Positions 1-8,529 of a stretch of DNA of 64,000 nucleotides are shown here, piece by piece. The notes beneath the pieces are model-generated. The model had not been told where the DNA came from and searched no databases. It was given only the letters and a program-made list of their open reading frames with translations. Made by a program: the position numbers and the translations under genes. Source of the stretch: Streptococcus sciuri (GTDB lineage: Bacteria > Bacillota > Bacilli > Lactobacillales > Streptococcaceae); contig NZ_JANUXX010000006.1 of the NCBI RefSeq assembly GCF_024814375.1, positions 62,001 to 126,000 of the forward strand. Reading direction: 5' to 3'. Numbering within the stretch: position 1 is the first letter of the stretch; each line of letters opens with the position of its first letter.

Positions 1-92
1 ACCTGTTCATAAGTCCACGGTGATGTCCCATAGACCTCTGTCAATACCTCAAAAACAGCTTTGGCCGTTTCTATTTCAAACACGCTTGACAT
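1..92 (-). CDS. rimI: ribosomal protein S18-alanine N-acetyltransferase (partial, 5' end)
   Basis: Only the first 30 codons are inside the window; the gene runs off the left edge. The reading begins MSSVFEIETAK and continues to a YGTSPWT segment, which resembles the N-terminus of streptococcal RimI-type GNAT acetyltransferases, known to acetylate the N-terminal alanine of ribosomal protein S18. The ATG overlaps the 3' end of tsaB by 17 bases, so the two genes are probably translationally coupled, and tsaB-rimI is a common arrangement. The catalytic GNAT core cannot be seen, so the name rests on the short N-terminus and context. Confidence 0.6.
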   Translation of the reverse strand, partial: MSSVFEIETAKAVFEVLTEVYGTSPWTYEQ

Positions 93-765
93 AAGTTTTA
101 TTTTCTGGTTCATTATGATTTTTAAGCCAATTTTCCTCAGCTTCGACACGTTTGAGGTACTTAGGAACAAAAGCCTCCACATCAACTGGCAAAAGTTGCG
201 CACCAAATCGTCCAATTAAAGTTGCTGAAGGTAGCGTTGCTGTTATCCGTGCTGTAGGAAAAACGGTCTTTATTTGTTTCAAAAAAGAATCTACCTCTCC
301 TACAAAATGGATATGTTTCTCATCTTTTAGACTTGATAAAACATCACTAAATGCCATATAAGTATCCGCTTTTATTGCTTTTCCATCACGGTAAAAACCG
401 ACATAGACATGTTGACGTCTAGCATCTATAATTGGAACGAGCAAGTCACCAGATTTACCACAGTCTGTGAGTGAATATAAACTAGATATACCAACCAATT
501 CAATGCCTAAAGTATAGGCCAACGTTTTAGCAGTTGCAACAGCCACGCGCAAGCCTGTATAAGACCCTGGACCTTCTGCTACAACAATACGATCTAAATC
601 TTGTGGCAACAACCCTACAGACTCCATTAAAAAATCAATAACCGGCATTAGGCTAACGCTATGATTCTTTGTGATATTTATAGTTGTCTCTGCCAGTACT
701 GACTCCCCATCCAAAACAGCAACAGACAAGGCTTTACTAGAAGTATCAAACGATAAAACTTTCAT
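76..765 (-). CDS. tsaB: tRNA threonylcarbamoyladenosine biosynthesis protein TsaB
   Basis: A 229-residue protein with the ASKHA fold of the TsaB family: an N-terminal LSFDTSS phosphate-1-like motif and the diagnostic AEGPGSYTGLR stretch near residue 64. TsaB is the inactive paralogue that partners TsaD and TsaE to make the t6A37 modification of ANN-decoding tRNAs in the cytoplasm. Length matches the family (about 230). It overlaps the downstream rimI start, and is transcribed away from rpoY-rnjA. The ATG at 765 starts the conserved MKVLSFDTS sequence. Confidence 0.93.
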   Translation of the reverse strand: MKVLSFDTSSKALSVAVLDGESVLAETTINITKNHSVSLMPVIDFLMESVGLLPQDLDRIVVAEGPGSYTGLRVAVATAKTLAYTLGIELVGISSLYSLTDCGKSGDLLVPIIDARRQHVYVGFYRDGKAIKADTYMAFSDVLSSLKDEKHIHFVGEVDSFLKQIKTVFPTARITATLPSATLIGRFGAQLLPVDVEAFVPKYLKRVEAEENWLKNHNEPENKTYVKRV

Positions 766-783
766 GATTTACTTTCCTTATAC

Positions 784-813
784 TTGATTGTCTCTATTAT
801 TTTATGATATAAT
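784..813 (+). promoter_or_regulatory. candidate sigma-A promoter of rpoY-rnjA
   Basis: TTGATT at 784-789 and TATAAT at 808-813 are 18 bases apart, and the -10 carries an extended TGn. It points toward rpoY and leaves a 5' leader of about 125 nt containing a hairpin at 874-901. Confidence 0.55.
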
Positions 814-873
814 TGAGATAATTGCAACGAATCAAGGTGAAATCAACTACTCCATTTCTCATTTTTATAGATA

Positions 874-901
874 CTATCAAGTCTCTTTTGGGACTTGATA
901 G
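874..901 (+). promoter_or_regulatory. hairpin in the rpoY-rnjA 5' leader
   Basis: The arms CTATCAAGTC (874-883) and GACTTGATAG (892-901) are perfectly complementary over 10 bp with an 8-base loop. The following bases are AU-rich but not a clean U-run, so it is a poor terminator. It lies about 46 nt before the rpoY start and could be an attenuator or an RNase-sensitive leader element. Confidence 0.5.
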
Positions 902-947
902 ATTTATAGTAGAATGATTAACCGTTTTGCTATTAGAAAGGATTGAC

Positions 948-1178
948 ATGATTTACAAAGTTTTTTATCAAGAATCAAAAGACCGTAGCCCACGTCGTGA
1001 GCAAACTAAAGTCCTTTACTTGGATATTGATGCTACAAACGAACTTGAAGGACGCATCATTGCTCGCAAACGTATCGAAGAAAACACATCTTATAACGTT
1101 GAGTTTATCGAATTATTGTCTGACAAACATTTAGCATACGAAAAAGAAACCGACGTTTTTCAAATAACGGAGTTCTAA
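948..1178 (+). CDS. rpoY: DNA-dependent RNA polymerase epsilon subunit
   Basis: A 76-residue protein beginning [20 protein letters not shown], the characteristic start of the small epsilon subunit (formerly DUF1447/YkzG) that binds RNA polymerase in Firmicutes. The start at 948 is preferred over an in-frame TTG at 927 because GAAAGGA lies 5 bases upstream and because 76 residues with the MIYKVFYQ start is the family form. The gene ends one base before rnjA, the same linkage found in Bacillus, which also supports calling the partner RNase J1 rather than J2. Confidence 0.93.
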   Translation: MIYKVFYQESKDRSPRREQTKVLYLDIDATNELEGRIIARKRIEENTSYNVEFIELLSDKHLAYEKETDVFQITEF

Positions 1179-1179
1179 T

Positions 1180-2886
1180 ATGTCACAAATACATTTAAAA
1201 CCAGAGGAGGTTGGAGTATACGCTATCGGTGGCTTGGGTGAAATCGGTAAAAATACCTATGGAATAGAATATCAAGACGAGATTATTATCGTTGATGCTG
1301 GTATCAAATTTCCAGAGGATGACCTACTTGGGATTGACTACGTCATCCCTGACTACTCATATATCGTTGAAAATCAAGACCGTGTCAAAGCACTTGTGAT
1401 TACACACGGTCACGAAGACCACATTGGTGGTATTCCATTTCTTCTCAAACAAGCCAATATCCCTGTCTATGCTGGACCACTAGCATTGGCACTTATCCGT
1501 GGTAAACTAGAGGAACATGGTCTACTACGTGATGCTAAACTCTACGAAATCAACGCTAGTACTGAGCTAACCTTTAAAAACTTAAGCGTTACTTTCTTCA
1601 GGACAACACACTCCATTCCAGAACCTTTAGGAATTGTCATTGATACCCCTCAAGGAAAAATTGTCTGTACAGGTGATTTCAAATTTGATTTTACACCCGT
1701 TGGAGAACCAGCTGACCTTCATAAAATGGCGGCTCTTGGCGAGGAAGGTGTACTCTGCCTCTTATCAGACTCTACAAACGCTGAAATTCCAACCTTTACC
1801 AATTCAGAAAAAGTTGTTGGACAATCTATTATGAAAATCATTGATGGCATACACGGACGTATCATCTTTGCTTCTTTTGCGTCAAATATCTTTCGTCTAC
1901 AACAAGCGGCTGATGCTGCTGTCAAAACGGGACGTAAGATAGCTGTTTTTGGGCGTTCGATGGAAAAGGCAATTGTCAACGGAATTGAACTAGGTTACAT
2001 AAAAGTACCAAAGGGAACTTTTATCGAACCAAGCGAGCTTAAAAACTACCATGCAAGCGAAGTCATGATTATGTGTACGGGTAGTCAAGGTGAGCCAATG
2101 GCAGCTCTTGCTCGAATTGCAAATGGCATGCACCGCCAAGTTTCCTTACAACCAGGTGATACCGTCATCTTCTCATCTAGCCCTATCCCAGGAAACACTA
2201 CAAGTGTCAATAAACTCATCAACACTATCCAAGAAGCTGGAGTTGAGGTTATCCATGGCAAGATTAACAATATTCATACCTCTGGACACGGTGGTCAACA
2301 AGAGCAAAAACTCATGCTTCGCTTGATCAAGCCAAAATATTTCATGCCAGTTCACGGTGAGTACCGTATGCAGAAGATTCATGCCAGTCTAGCACAAGAT
2401 GTCGGGGTTCCAAAAGACAACATCTTTATCATGGAAAATGGGGATGTCTTAGCTCTCACCAAAAATAGCGCACGTCGTGCTGGACATTTCAACGCCCAAG
2501 ATATTTACGTCGATGGTAATGGTATTGGTGATATTGGTGCCGCAGTCCTTCGCGATCGCCGTGATCTTTCAGAAGACGGTGTTGTCTTAGCAGTGGCGAC
2601 TGTCGACTTTAGGTCCAAAATGATCTTGGCGGGACCTGACATTCTTAGTCGTGGTTTTATCTACATGCGTGAATCTGGTAACCTCATTCGGGAAAGTCAG
2701 CGTATCCTCTTTAATGCCATTCGGATTGCCCTAAAAAACAAAGAAGCAAGTATCCAATCGGTCAACGGTGCCATTGTCAATGCTCTTCGTCCTTTCCTTT
2801 ATGAGCGTACAGAGCGCGAACCTATTATTATTCCAATGGTACTGACACCAGATAAACCACATCAAAAAACAAGAAAGAAAAAATAG
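1180..2886 (+). CDS. rnjA: ribonuclease J1
   Basis: A 568-residue metallo-beta-lactamase/beta-CASP ribonuclease. The HGHEDH zinc motif (HxHxDH) is at residues 76-81, and further metal-binding motifs appear as CTGDFKFD and, near the C-terminal half, VHGEYRMQ. RNase J1 has 5'-3' exonuclease and endonuclease activity and drives mRNA decay and rRNA maturation in Firmicutes lacking RNase E. It follows rpoY by one base, so the two are cotranscribed and probably coupled. The gene ends in a hairpin terminator shared with the convergent ABC genes. The lysine-rich tail is usual for the family. Confidence 0.95.
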   Translation: MSQIHLKPEEVGVYAIGGLGEIGKNTYGIEYQDEIIIVDAGIKFPEDDLLGIDYVIPDYSYIVENQDRVKALVITHGHEDHIGGIPFLLKQANIPVYAGPLALALIRGKLEEHGLLRDAKLYEINASTELTFKNLSVTFFRTTHSIPEPLGIVIDTPQGKIVCTGDFKFDFTPVGEPADLHKMAALGEEGVLCLLSDSTNAEIPTFTNSEKVVGQSIMKIIDGIHGRIIFASFASNIFRLQQAADAAVKTGRKIAVFGRSMEKAIVNGIELGYIKVPKGTFIEPSELKNYHASEVMIMCTGSQGEPMAALARIANGMHRQVSLQPGDTVIFSSSPIPGNTTSVNKLINTIQEAGVEVIHGKINNIHTSGHGGQQEQKLMLRLIKPKYFMPVHGEYRMQKIHASLAQDVGVPKDNIFIMENGDVLALTKNSARRAGHFNAQDIYVDGNGIGDIGAAVLRDRRDLSEDGVVLAVATVDFRSKMILAGPDILSRGFIYMRESGNLIRESQRILFNAIRIALKNKEASIQSVNGAIVNALRPFLYERTEREPIIIPMVLTPDKPHQKTRKKK

Positions 2887-2910
2887 CAGGTAGCAACTTG
2901 CTATTTTTTT
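2878..2910. terminator. bidirectional terminator between rnjA and the bacteriocin ABC genes
   Basis: Arms of about 11 bp (A-rich plus ATAGCA at 2878-2888, TGCTAT plus a T-run at 2899-2909) flank a 10-base loop. A T-run follows on the plus strand and the A-run provides one on the minus strand. It overlaps the last codons of the convergent ATPase gene. Confidence 0.8.
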
Positions 2911-3542
2911 GATTCTAAATACAGTATTCTATCGCACGCATGGGCAATCTCTAAGTCATGAGTGACAAGTATAACTGTTTTTCCTTGCTGCTGTAAATTC
3001 TTCAACAATGACATGATCAATTGTTTATTACCATCATCTAAAGAGCCAGTCGGCTCATCCGCTAAAATCAACTGACTCGGTTTAATCATAGCGCGCGCTA
3101 CGGCGACCCTCTGTTGCTCACCTCCAGATAAAGTCGCTACCAGATCTTTTTCACGATTAGGTAGCCCAACTTTATCAAGTGCTTGAGCAATTTTCTCTTG
3201 TTTTTGACTTTGAGATAACCTTTCATACTTGAGAGCTAGCTCCAAATTTTTCTTGACAGTCGCATTATCTAGCAAAGCAAAATTTTGAAAAAGATAACTT
3301 ATATCATGACGTATTATTTTTTGGGCACGCATCGTATTAGCTTTGATATTTGCCATCTGATTGAAAGTATAAATTCCTTCATAGTCGCTGTCTATTAGCC
3401 CTAAAATATTGAGCAAACTTGTTTTACCACAACCACTGGGACCAACAATAGCTAACATTTCTCCAGATGTAATCGTACAAGATAAATCATCAATAACTAT
3501 TTTAGTGCCATAACGTTTTGTTAAATGTTCAATTGTTATCAT
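2901..3542 (-). CDS. ABC transporter ATP-binding protein, lactococcin 972 group
   Basis: A 213-residue ABC ATPase with Walker A GPSGCGKTS (about residues 34-42), the ABC signature LSGGEQQRVAVARA and Walker B LILADEPTGSLDD. The short length and its pairing with a roughly 680-residue membrane protein and a small WAK-motif bacteriocin match the ATPases of lactococcin 972-type export/immunity cassettes. Its ATG overlaps the membrane-protein stop by four bases (ATGA), so the two are translationally coupled. It could alternatively be read as a generic MacB/LolD-type ATPase; the context favours bacteriocin export or immunity. Confidence 0.85.
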   Translation of the reverse strand: MITIEHLTKRYGTKIVIDDLSCTITSGEMLAIVGPSGCGKTSLLNILGLIDSDYEGIYTFNQMANIKANTMRAQKIIRHDISYLFQNFALLDNATVKKNLELALKYERLSQSQKQEKIAQALDKVGLPNREKDLVATLSGGEQQRVAVARAMIKPSQLILADEPTGSLDDGNKQLIMSLLKNLQQQGKTVILVTHDLEIAHACDRILYLESKK

Positions 3543-5596
3543 ACTTCACCTCTCTTTAGATTATCCGCTAGCAATTTTTTCTCGCTTCGACTGATTAACA
3601 ACATCAGAACTGATAAATCAAAAATACTGTATAATCCAAATAACGCTACAACGATAAGGCTTGGTGTCAAAAATACTAAGATACAAAGAGGGATACAATA
3701 GCTCACCAAAAGTAGCGAGAATAACAATTTAAACCTATCATACAGTCTCCACCCTAATAAGCGTGTTGTATTGAGATACTGGTGCTTACAGCGCAAAAGT
3801 ATAGTTGCTAGAAAATAAGATACAGCCAGATTTAAAACAACAAAAATACCAGCCAAACCTAAAAGATTTTTCAAACCATCTTCTAATGATGAAACATTTG
3901 TTTGGGCAATACTTGACAAAGAAGACCACTTCACATCAGTCCCATTATGACCCAAAGACGCTACACTTTCTGCCTCAGCAAGATTTTGATTTGTATTTTT
4001 AAACTTGATAGGACTATTAAGACCTGTTGTCGCTAAATAGGCAGACTCTTCATACGCCAGATGGTCAGTGACTAATAAGAAAATCGGATTCGTTACTTGT
4101 TGATTCGATACATCACTAAAGGAAAACACTGTTTTTTTCTGTGAATAATAGTTTATCTTGATAGGTACACTTACTTTTTCTTGTTGTTCATAAGGCAATA
4201 GAGAAATAGCATACTGACTGAGTTGTTCTTTTAAACCCTTTTCTTGAGATCTTAATCTTTCTGGCACTAGGAAAAGTCTCACATCTGTGTTGTCATCCTC
4301 TACAGGTAAATCAATGGATTGTAAATAATGATGATTCACAGACATAATAGGGAGCTTTGAGGGAGATAGTGTATCGTAGCGAATATAGTAAGCTCCAATC
4401 TCTTTTTCTAAGGTCGTATAAACCTTTGCAAAATACTGATAAAAAGAAGGGGTATTACTAACCATAGCATTATTCAGTTGATCATCTAACTTATAAGCTT
4501 CTATCGTGACAAGGTGAGAAGCATATTTATGCCAAAGTGTATAATTAGCTCGTGCTGACGCCAAGTCTTTTAAGTTAGGAATGGCTATCAAACTAACCAC
4601 AGCCACAACACCAATCATAAACAGCTTAACCGTATAACCAATGTATTCTCCAGCCTTATAGTTATTAAAACCACGCAACATAGCTGAAATAGTAATTGTT
4701 TGGATAAGGGAAAAGACAAGTAAGCTCAGCAAGGAAAATAATAGAAATACAAGACACTGACTCCATACCAAGCTCATCAGATAATACTGTGGTTTCGCTT
4801 TTAGAAAGCTACAGCAAAAGTCCATTATAAAACTAGTTAGAATGAGTGTTAATATTTGGGGCTTAAGATAATCAATAAAAATAGCAAGATTGCTATAACC
4901 AAGTGTTTTCATAATACCGATAGACTTCATCTGCGTCAGAGGATAGATGAAAATACCGAGTAATAGCATGATAACTAAAATAATCAAAATGATAACTGTG
5001 ATGATAACGTTTTTATTAACATACCCAACTTCTACAAACATTTTTTGCTCTGTCAACTCTTTAGAAGTCACTCCTAAAAAAGCTGAAATATCGTTCAAAA
5101 TAGCCTCTTTAGAATATGGTAAGGTTGAAGTTATGGTGTAACTTCCATTGATAGAGTTGGCATGATTTTTGAGATAAGTGGACAATTGCTGAATGCGAAC
5201 TGTCTTTGCATTTAAAAAAACAGAAACAGAACCAAGACGATCTTTTTGGGATACATTCGTGTAGATGCCGTCAGGATTGTTTTTAAAACTAAGGTGATTT
5301 AAACCAAGATTGGATACTGGAAACGTTTCTTCATCGAAAACACCTGACTTTACCACGTCGTTATCTTGAAAGTCTGTCTTCACAATAGAGACATGATATT
5401 GTTTACTTAACTGCTCAAACAAGGATAGCAGTTCCTTTGGTGATTGACTACTTTCTCTGATATAAAAAGAAGTGGTATAGAATGATGATTCGATATTATT
5501 AACACGTACCATCTCTTTTATTTTGAAAAAATGAGTGAGCAAAAAACCAAGGCAAATCATAATGGTTGCCAAAATGAGAAGTAATGCTTTCTTCAT
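3539..5596 (-). CDS. bacteriocin-associated integral membrane protein (putative immunity/export)
   Basis: A 685-residue membrane protein with an N-terminal hydrophobic segment (about residues 4-24), a large extracytoplasmic region, a central group of membrane spans around residues 200-345, a second soluble region, and C-terminal spans around 580-660. The central IIYPLTQMKSIGIMKTLGYS-like segment resembles FtsX/MacB-type permeases. Size and neighbours match the bacteriocin-associated integral membrane family (DUF1430) of lactococcin 972 cassettes, thought to give immunity or work with the ATPase in export. A good ribosome site (AAGGAGGGGAG) precedes the ATG. It is intact although the bacteriocin gene upstream is out of frame. 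Confidence 0.82.
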   Translation of the reverse strand: MKKALLLILATIMICLGFLLTHFFKIKEMVRVNNIESSFYTTSFYIRESSQSPKELLSLFEQLSKQYHVSIVKTDFQDNDVVKSGVFDEETFPVSNLGLNHLSFKNNPDGIYTNVSQKDRLGSVSVFLNAKTVRIQQLSTYLKNHANSINGSYTITSTLPYSKEAILNDISAFLGVTSKELTEQKMFVEVGYVNKNVIITVIILIILVIMLLLGIFIYPLTQMKSIGIMKTLGYSNLAIFIDYLKPQILTLILTSFIMDFCCSFLKAKPQYYLMSLVWSQCLVFLLFSLLSLLVFSLIQTITISAMLRGFNNYKAGEYIGYTVKLFMIGVVAVVSLIAIPNLKDLASARANYTLWHKYASHLVTIEAYKLDDQLNNAMVSNTPSFYQYFAKVYTTLEKEIGAYYIRYDTLSPSKLPIMSVNHHYLQSIDLPVEDDNTDVRLFLVPERLRSQEKGLKEQLSQYAISLLPYEQQEKVSVPIKINYYSQKKTVFSFSDVSNQQVTNPIFLLVTDHLAYEESAYLATTGLNSPIKFKNTNQNLAEAESVASLGHNGTDVKWSSLSSIAQTNVSSLEDGLKNLLGLAGIFVVLNLAVSYFLATILLRCKHQYLNTTRLLGWRLYDRFKLLFSLLLVSYCIPLCILVFLTPSLIVVALFGLYSIFDLSVLMLLISRSEKKLLADNLKRGEV

Positions 5597-5618
5597 CTCT
5601 CCCCTCCTTAGGTTGTTC

Positions 5619-5676
5619 TAAAAAATCACCTCGTTATCAACACATCACTTCTAAATTCTTGTGTTAACGGAGGTGA
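5619..5676 (-). terminator. hairpin terminator/attenuator after the bacteriocin gene
   Basis: On the minus strand CACCTC..GTTA..ACACA (about 5660-5675) pairs with TGTGT..TAAC..GAGGTG (about 5627-5645), followed by a six-base T-run. It sits between the bacteriocin stop and the membrane-protein start, a position that would favour bacteriocin mRNA over the downstream genes. Confidence 0.65.
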
Positions 5677-5706
5677 CCCTGCTTTTTACCTATCTATTGT
5701 TTATTT

Positions 5707-5975
5707 TTAAAATCCGTAGAAATATTCCAATCCTGTTGGAGGTATTTTTCGAAGTGTTGATTTTGCCCAATTACCAGCTGCTGCACGTTGACTATTGGTA
5801 TAACCTGATCTACCGTTACGGACACTTGCCGTATGGGAGCGGCTAGGATGGTGATAATCTGAAAAACCAAATGTTCCATTCCAACCTACACCATAATTCC
5901 ATGTTCCACCAGCTACAGAGACTGCCAAGGCTTTCGTGGATAGACCAATAACATCTAAAAACCAACAGAAAACAT
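5707..5975 (-). pseudogene. lactococcin 972-family bacteriocin, leader frameshifted
   Basis: The mature part is intact (stop at 5707) and reads GGTWNYGVGWNG, DYHHPSRSHTASV, then QRAAAGNWAKST and a C-terminal aromatic FYGF. This matches the order of motifs in lactococcin 972: GTW near the N-terminus, YHH.S..H.A.V, QRA..WAK and an aromatic end. Lactococcin 972 is a secreted lipid II-binding septation inhibitor. The only ATG with a good ribosome site (GAGGGGTG, 5982-5990) is at 5975, but it reads MFSVGF and then stops at TAG. One extra T in the T5 run at 5957-5961 would join it to FLDVIGLSTKALA and the mature peptide, giving 89 residues, a normal precursor size. A TTG at 5928 is the only in-frame start and would lack most of the signal peptide. 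Confidence 0.78.
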
Positions 5976-6005
5976 TGGAATCACCCCTCTTTTTTTAGTA
6001 AATTT

Positions 6006-6034
6006 ATTATATCATGAAAGCGTTTTTTTGTAAA
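6006..6034 (-). promoter_or_regulatory. sigma-A promoter of the bacteriocin cassette
   Basis: On the minus strand TTTACA (6029-6034) and TATAAT (6006-6011) are exactly 17 bases apart. Transcription would start near 5999, about 25 nt before the ATG at 5975. Confidence 0.8.
6014..6029. promoter_or_regulatory. candidate cre (CcpA) site in the bacteriocin promoter
   Basis: ATGAAAGCGTTTTTTT agrees with the cre consensus WTGNNARCGNWWWCAW at 14 of 16 positions, with the TGNNARCG core intact. It lies between the -35 and -10 boxes, a repressing position. Confidence 0.5.
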
Positions 6035-6056
6035 GGATTTTGTTAGAAAATATAAC

Positions 6057-6092
6057 AAAAAAAGATTGGAAAATTCATTCCAATCTTTTTTT
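6057..6092 (-). terminator. glnA rho-independent terminator
   Basis: A perfect 15-bp inverted repeat (6057-6071 and 6078-6092, AAGATTGGAA core) with a 6-base loop and a T7 run on the minus strand. It overlaps the glnA stop codon. Confidence 0.9.
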
Positions 6093-7437
6093 AATATAAG
6101 TCTAAATAATTGTCAATTTCCCATTGTGAGACAAAGGCAGCATAGCTAGACCACTCAATACGCTTCGCTTCCAAAAAATTAGTTGTAATATGATTACCAA
6201 GCGCAGCTTTCACTACTTCATCTTCCTCAAGAGCTTTAAGAGCATTATGTAGCGTTGAGGGTAAATCTACAACTCCAGCCGCTTTACGCTCAGCAGGAGA
6301 CATCACATAGATATTAGATTCAACTGGAGCTGGTGCTTCAATATTATTCTTAATACCGTCTAAACCGGACTCAAGTAAAACAGCAAGTGCCAAGTAAGGG
6401 TTTGCTGTTGGGTCAACTGAACGTAGCTCAAGTCGTGTTCCCATTCCACGAGAAGCAGGCACGCGAATCAGTGGAGAACGGTTGCGACCTGCCCAAGCAA
6501 TATAAACAGGCGCTTCATAGCCAGGAACCAAACGCTTGTAAGAATTAACCGTTGGATTCATAATAGCTGTAAAGCTATAAGCATGCGCCATCAAACCACC
6601 TAAGAAAGCATACGCAGTCTCTGACAATTGCATACCGCGAGGATCTTTAGGATCGTAAAAAGCATTATTTCCTTCTTGGTCAAACAAAGACATATTGCAG
6701 TGCATACCTGAACCATTGATACCAAATTTTGGTTTCGCCATGAAAGTTGCGTATAGACCATGCTTACGAGCAATTGTCTTAACAACAAGCTTAAAGATTT
6801 GGATATTGTCACATGCCCTCAAAACATCAGCATACTTAAAGTCAATCTCATGTTGACCTACCGCTACTTCATGGTGACTTGCTTCCACTTCAAACCCCAT
6901 TTCTGTCAATACATTGACAATTTCACGACGAGTATTGTCTGCAAGGTCAGTTGGTGCTAAATCAAAATAACCGCCTCTATCATTGACCTCCAACGTTGGA
7001 TCACCTTTTTCATCAAGTTTAAAAAGGAAAAACTCCGGTTCTGGACCAAGGTTAAAAGATTTGAAACCAACTTCTTCCATATGTTTAAGGGCACGTTTAA
7101 GATTACCACGTGGATCTCCTGCAAACGGTTCACCTTCTGCTGTGTAAATATCACAAATCAAACCTGCTACAGCACCATTCTCTCCTCCCCAAGGAAAAAC
7201 AGTCCATGTGTCCAAGTCTGGGTAAAGATACATGTCAGATTCATTGATACGAACGAACCCTTCGATTGAAGAACCGTCAAACATTGCTTTATTTGATAAT
7301 ACCTTATCTAGCTGTTCTTGTGTTGCCGGAATTTCAACATTTTTTAGTGTTCCTGCAATATCTGAAAACATCAAACGTAAAAATGTTACATTTTTTTCTT
7401 TTACTTCACGACGAATGTCTGCTGCTGTGATTGTCAT
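6091..7437 (-). CDS. glnA: type I glutamine synthetase
   Basis: A 448-residue enzyme that makes glutamine from glutamate, ammonia and ATP in the cytoplasm. It shows the family motifs in order: the beta-grasp N-terminal [18 protein letters not shown] with metal-binding glutamates, [12 protein letters not shown] with the catalytic histidine, and [12 protein letters not shown] toward the ATP site. Length matches the Firmicute GlnA (about 445). It lacks the adenylylation-region tyrosine context of the 470-residue proteobacterial type, so control is expected through feedback inhibition and GlnR. It follows glnR by 30 bases, forming the glnRA operon. Confidence 0.97.
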   Translation of the reverse strand: MTITAADIRREVKEKNVTFLRLMFSDIAGTLKNVEIPATQEQLDKVLSNKAMFDGSSIEGFVRINESDMYLYPDLDTWTVFPWGGENGAVAGLICDIYTAEGEPFAGDPRGNLKRALKHMEEVGFKSFNLGPEPEFFLFKLDEKGDPTLEVNDRGGYFDLAPTDLADNTRREIVNVLTEMGFEVEASHHEVAVGQHEIDFKYADVLRACDNIQIFKLVVKTIARKHGLYATFMAKPKFGINGSGMHCNMSLFDQEGNNAFYDPKDPRGMQLSETAYAFLGGLMAHAYSFTAIMNPTVNSYKRLVPGYEAPVYIAWAGRNRSPLIRVPASRGMGTRLELRSVDPTANPYLALAVLLESGLDGIKNNIEAPAPVESNIYVMSPAERKAAGVVDLPSTLHNALKALEEDEVVKAALGNHITTNFLEAKRIEWSSYAAFVSQWEIDNYLDLY

Positions 7438-7467
7438 TTTGTCTCCTTAGATTTACTGCATTAGCGC

Positions 7468-7839
7468 CTAAAAGCGACCGTTACCAATGGTTTGTGAAAG
7501 AGTCGCAAAGCGACCTTGATTTTGAAGTTCATCACGTAAAATACGTCTTACGTCTTCGTCTGTTAGAGCTTGTTGTTTTTGTAAACTACGATCTTTGCGA
7601 TCTGCATACTCCCGCTTGATAGCGGCAATATTAAGACCCTCATCAAGAAAGTCCTTAATTTCTAACAAGCGATCCATGTCATTTAATGAGAACATGCGAC
7701 GATTTCCTGATGTTCTCTCAGGTGAAATCAACCCTTGATCCTCATAGTAACGAATCTGTCTAGCAGATAAATCCGTCAACTTCATGACAGCACCGATTGA
7801 GAATACTCCCATACTACGACGTAATTCTTTACCTTTCAT
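7468..7839 (-). CDS. glnR: nitrogen repressor GlnR (MerR family)
   Basis: A 123-residue MerR-type regulator. The winged helix-turn-helix is near the N-terminus (FSIGAVMKLTDLSARQIRYYEDQGLISPERT) and the C-terminal tail is the short GlnR type that senses feedback-inhibited glutamine synthetase. The start at 7839 is chosen over an ATG five codons upstream because AAAGGAGAT precedes it at normal spacing, and that upstream ATG overlaps this ribosome site. GlnR represses glnRA and ammonium uptake when glutamine is plentiful. A perfect GlnR operator lies just upstream of its promoter. Confidence 0.95.
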   Translation of the reverse strand: MKGKELRRSMGVFSIGAVMKLTDLSARQIRYYEDQGLISPERTSGNRRMFSLNDMDRLLEIKDFLDEGLNIAAIKREYADRKDRSLQKQQALTDEDVRRILRDELQNQGRFATLSQTIGNGRF

Positions 7840-7860
7840 GATATCTCCTTTCACTACTTC

Positions 7861-7889
7861 ATTATAAAACCTTTACCAAATTATGTCAA
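7861..7889 (-). promoter_or_regulatory. glnRA promoter
   Basis: Minus-strand TTGACA (7884-7889) and TATAAT (7861-7866) with a 17-base spacer, both perfect consensus. The operator at 7897-7913 sits directly upstream. Confidence 0.9.
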
Positions 7890-7896
7890 GAATTTA

Positions 7897-7913
7897 TGTT
7901 ATATTTTATAACA
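7897..7913. promoter_or_regulatory. GlnR operator
   Basis: TGTTA, seven bases, TAACA: an exact match to the TGTNAN7TNACA GlnR/TnrA box. It is 7 bases upstream of the glnRA -35 and abuts the stop codon of the upstream membrane-protein gene. Confidence 0.88.
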
Positions 7914-8444
7914 TCATCTTTTTTGTGCTTTCTTTTTAAGAACTCGCTGTCGCAACCAATCAATATCAGTATTGACCAAAGTAGCAATAAAGACACCACA
8001 GAAAGTCTCAAATACTCTTGCAAAAACATATAAAATCGTATTGCCTGTAGGAATAGAGAGTGTAATAATAAGTAAGGCCGCTACCGCTCCTATGACACCT
8101 GATTTATTATCAATAGCAACATTTACCATGATACATAGCATAGTCAGTATCGGAACAAAAAAGAGCGTAACCCAAAATGCCTCACAAAACCAAATCTTTA
8201 GCAAAAAAAAGAGAAGAGCTAACAGCCCACCAATACTGTTTCCAATAATGCGTGACACACCAAAATGGACACTCTTATCAAAATCTTCACGTAAGCTAAA
8301 GACAGCCGTCAAAGCACCAATTTGTAGCCCCTCCCAATCAAAGATATGAAAAACTAATAAAACAATAAAAACAGCAAGACCTGTTTTAATCGTCCTCATT
8401 CCCAAATGAAATTTATCAAATGAAAACTTGTATTTTTTTAACAT
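7914..8444 (-). CDS. aromatic acid exporter/FUSC-family membrane protein
   Basis: A 176-residue polytopic membrane protein. Hydrophobic segments appear around residues 21-37, 68-88, 90-112, 118-135 and 138-160, followed by a basic tail (RQRVLKKKAQKR). Layout and sequence such as GLAVFIVLL and LQIGALTAVFSLREDF resemble the N-terminal half of the aromatic acid exporter/FUSC group (ArAE_1). Proteins this short lack the soluble C-terminal domain of larger members, and the substrate is unknown. It is transcribed in the same direction as glnRA and ends one base before the GlnR operator, so it is not part of that operon. Confidence 0.7.
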   Translation of the reverse strand: MLKKYKFSFDKFHLGMRTIKTGLAVFIVLLVFHIFDWEGLQIGALTAVFSLREDFDKSVHFGVSRIIGNSIGGLLALLFFLLKIWFCEAFWVTLFFVPILTMLCIMVNVAIDNKSGVIGAVAALLIITLSIPTGNTILYVFARVFETFCGVFIATLVNTDIDWLRQRVLKKKAQKR

Positions 8445-8498
8445 AACACATCCTAATCTTTTTGATTAGTTCTATTCTAGCATAACTTTACCAAAACG

Positions 8499-8524
8499 AA
8501 AAGAGCTGTAAAAACAACTCTTTT
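8499..8524 (-). terminator. pgk terminator
   Basis: AAAAGAG (8499-8505) pairs with CTCTTTT (8518-8524), extended inward by TG/CA past one mismatch. A T-run follows on the minus strand, five bases after the pgk stop. Confidence 0.75.
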
Positions 8525-8529
8525 ACGCA

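Noticed and set aside
948..1178. TTG at 927 as the rpoY start
   Set aside because: It has no ribosome site and gives a non-conserved N-terminus; ATG 948 fits.
5661..5846. Plus-strand reading opposite the bacteriocin gene
   Set aside because: It has no ribosome site or family features and mirrors the minus-strand bacteriocin coding bases.
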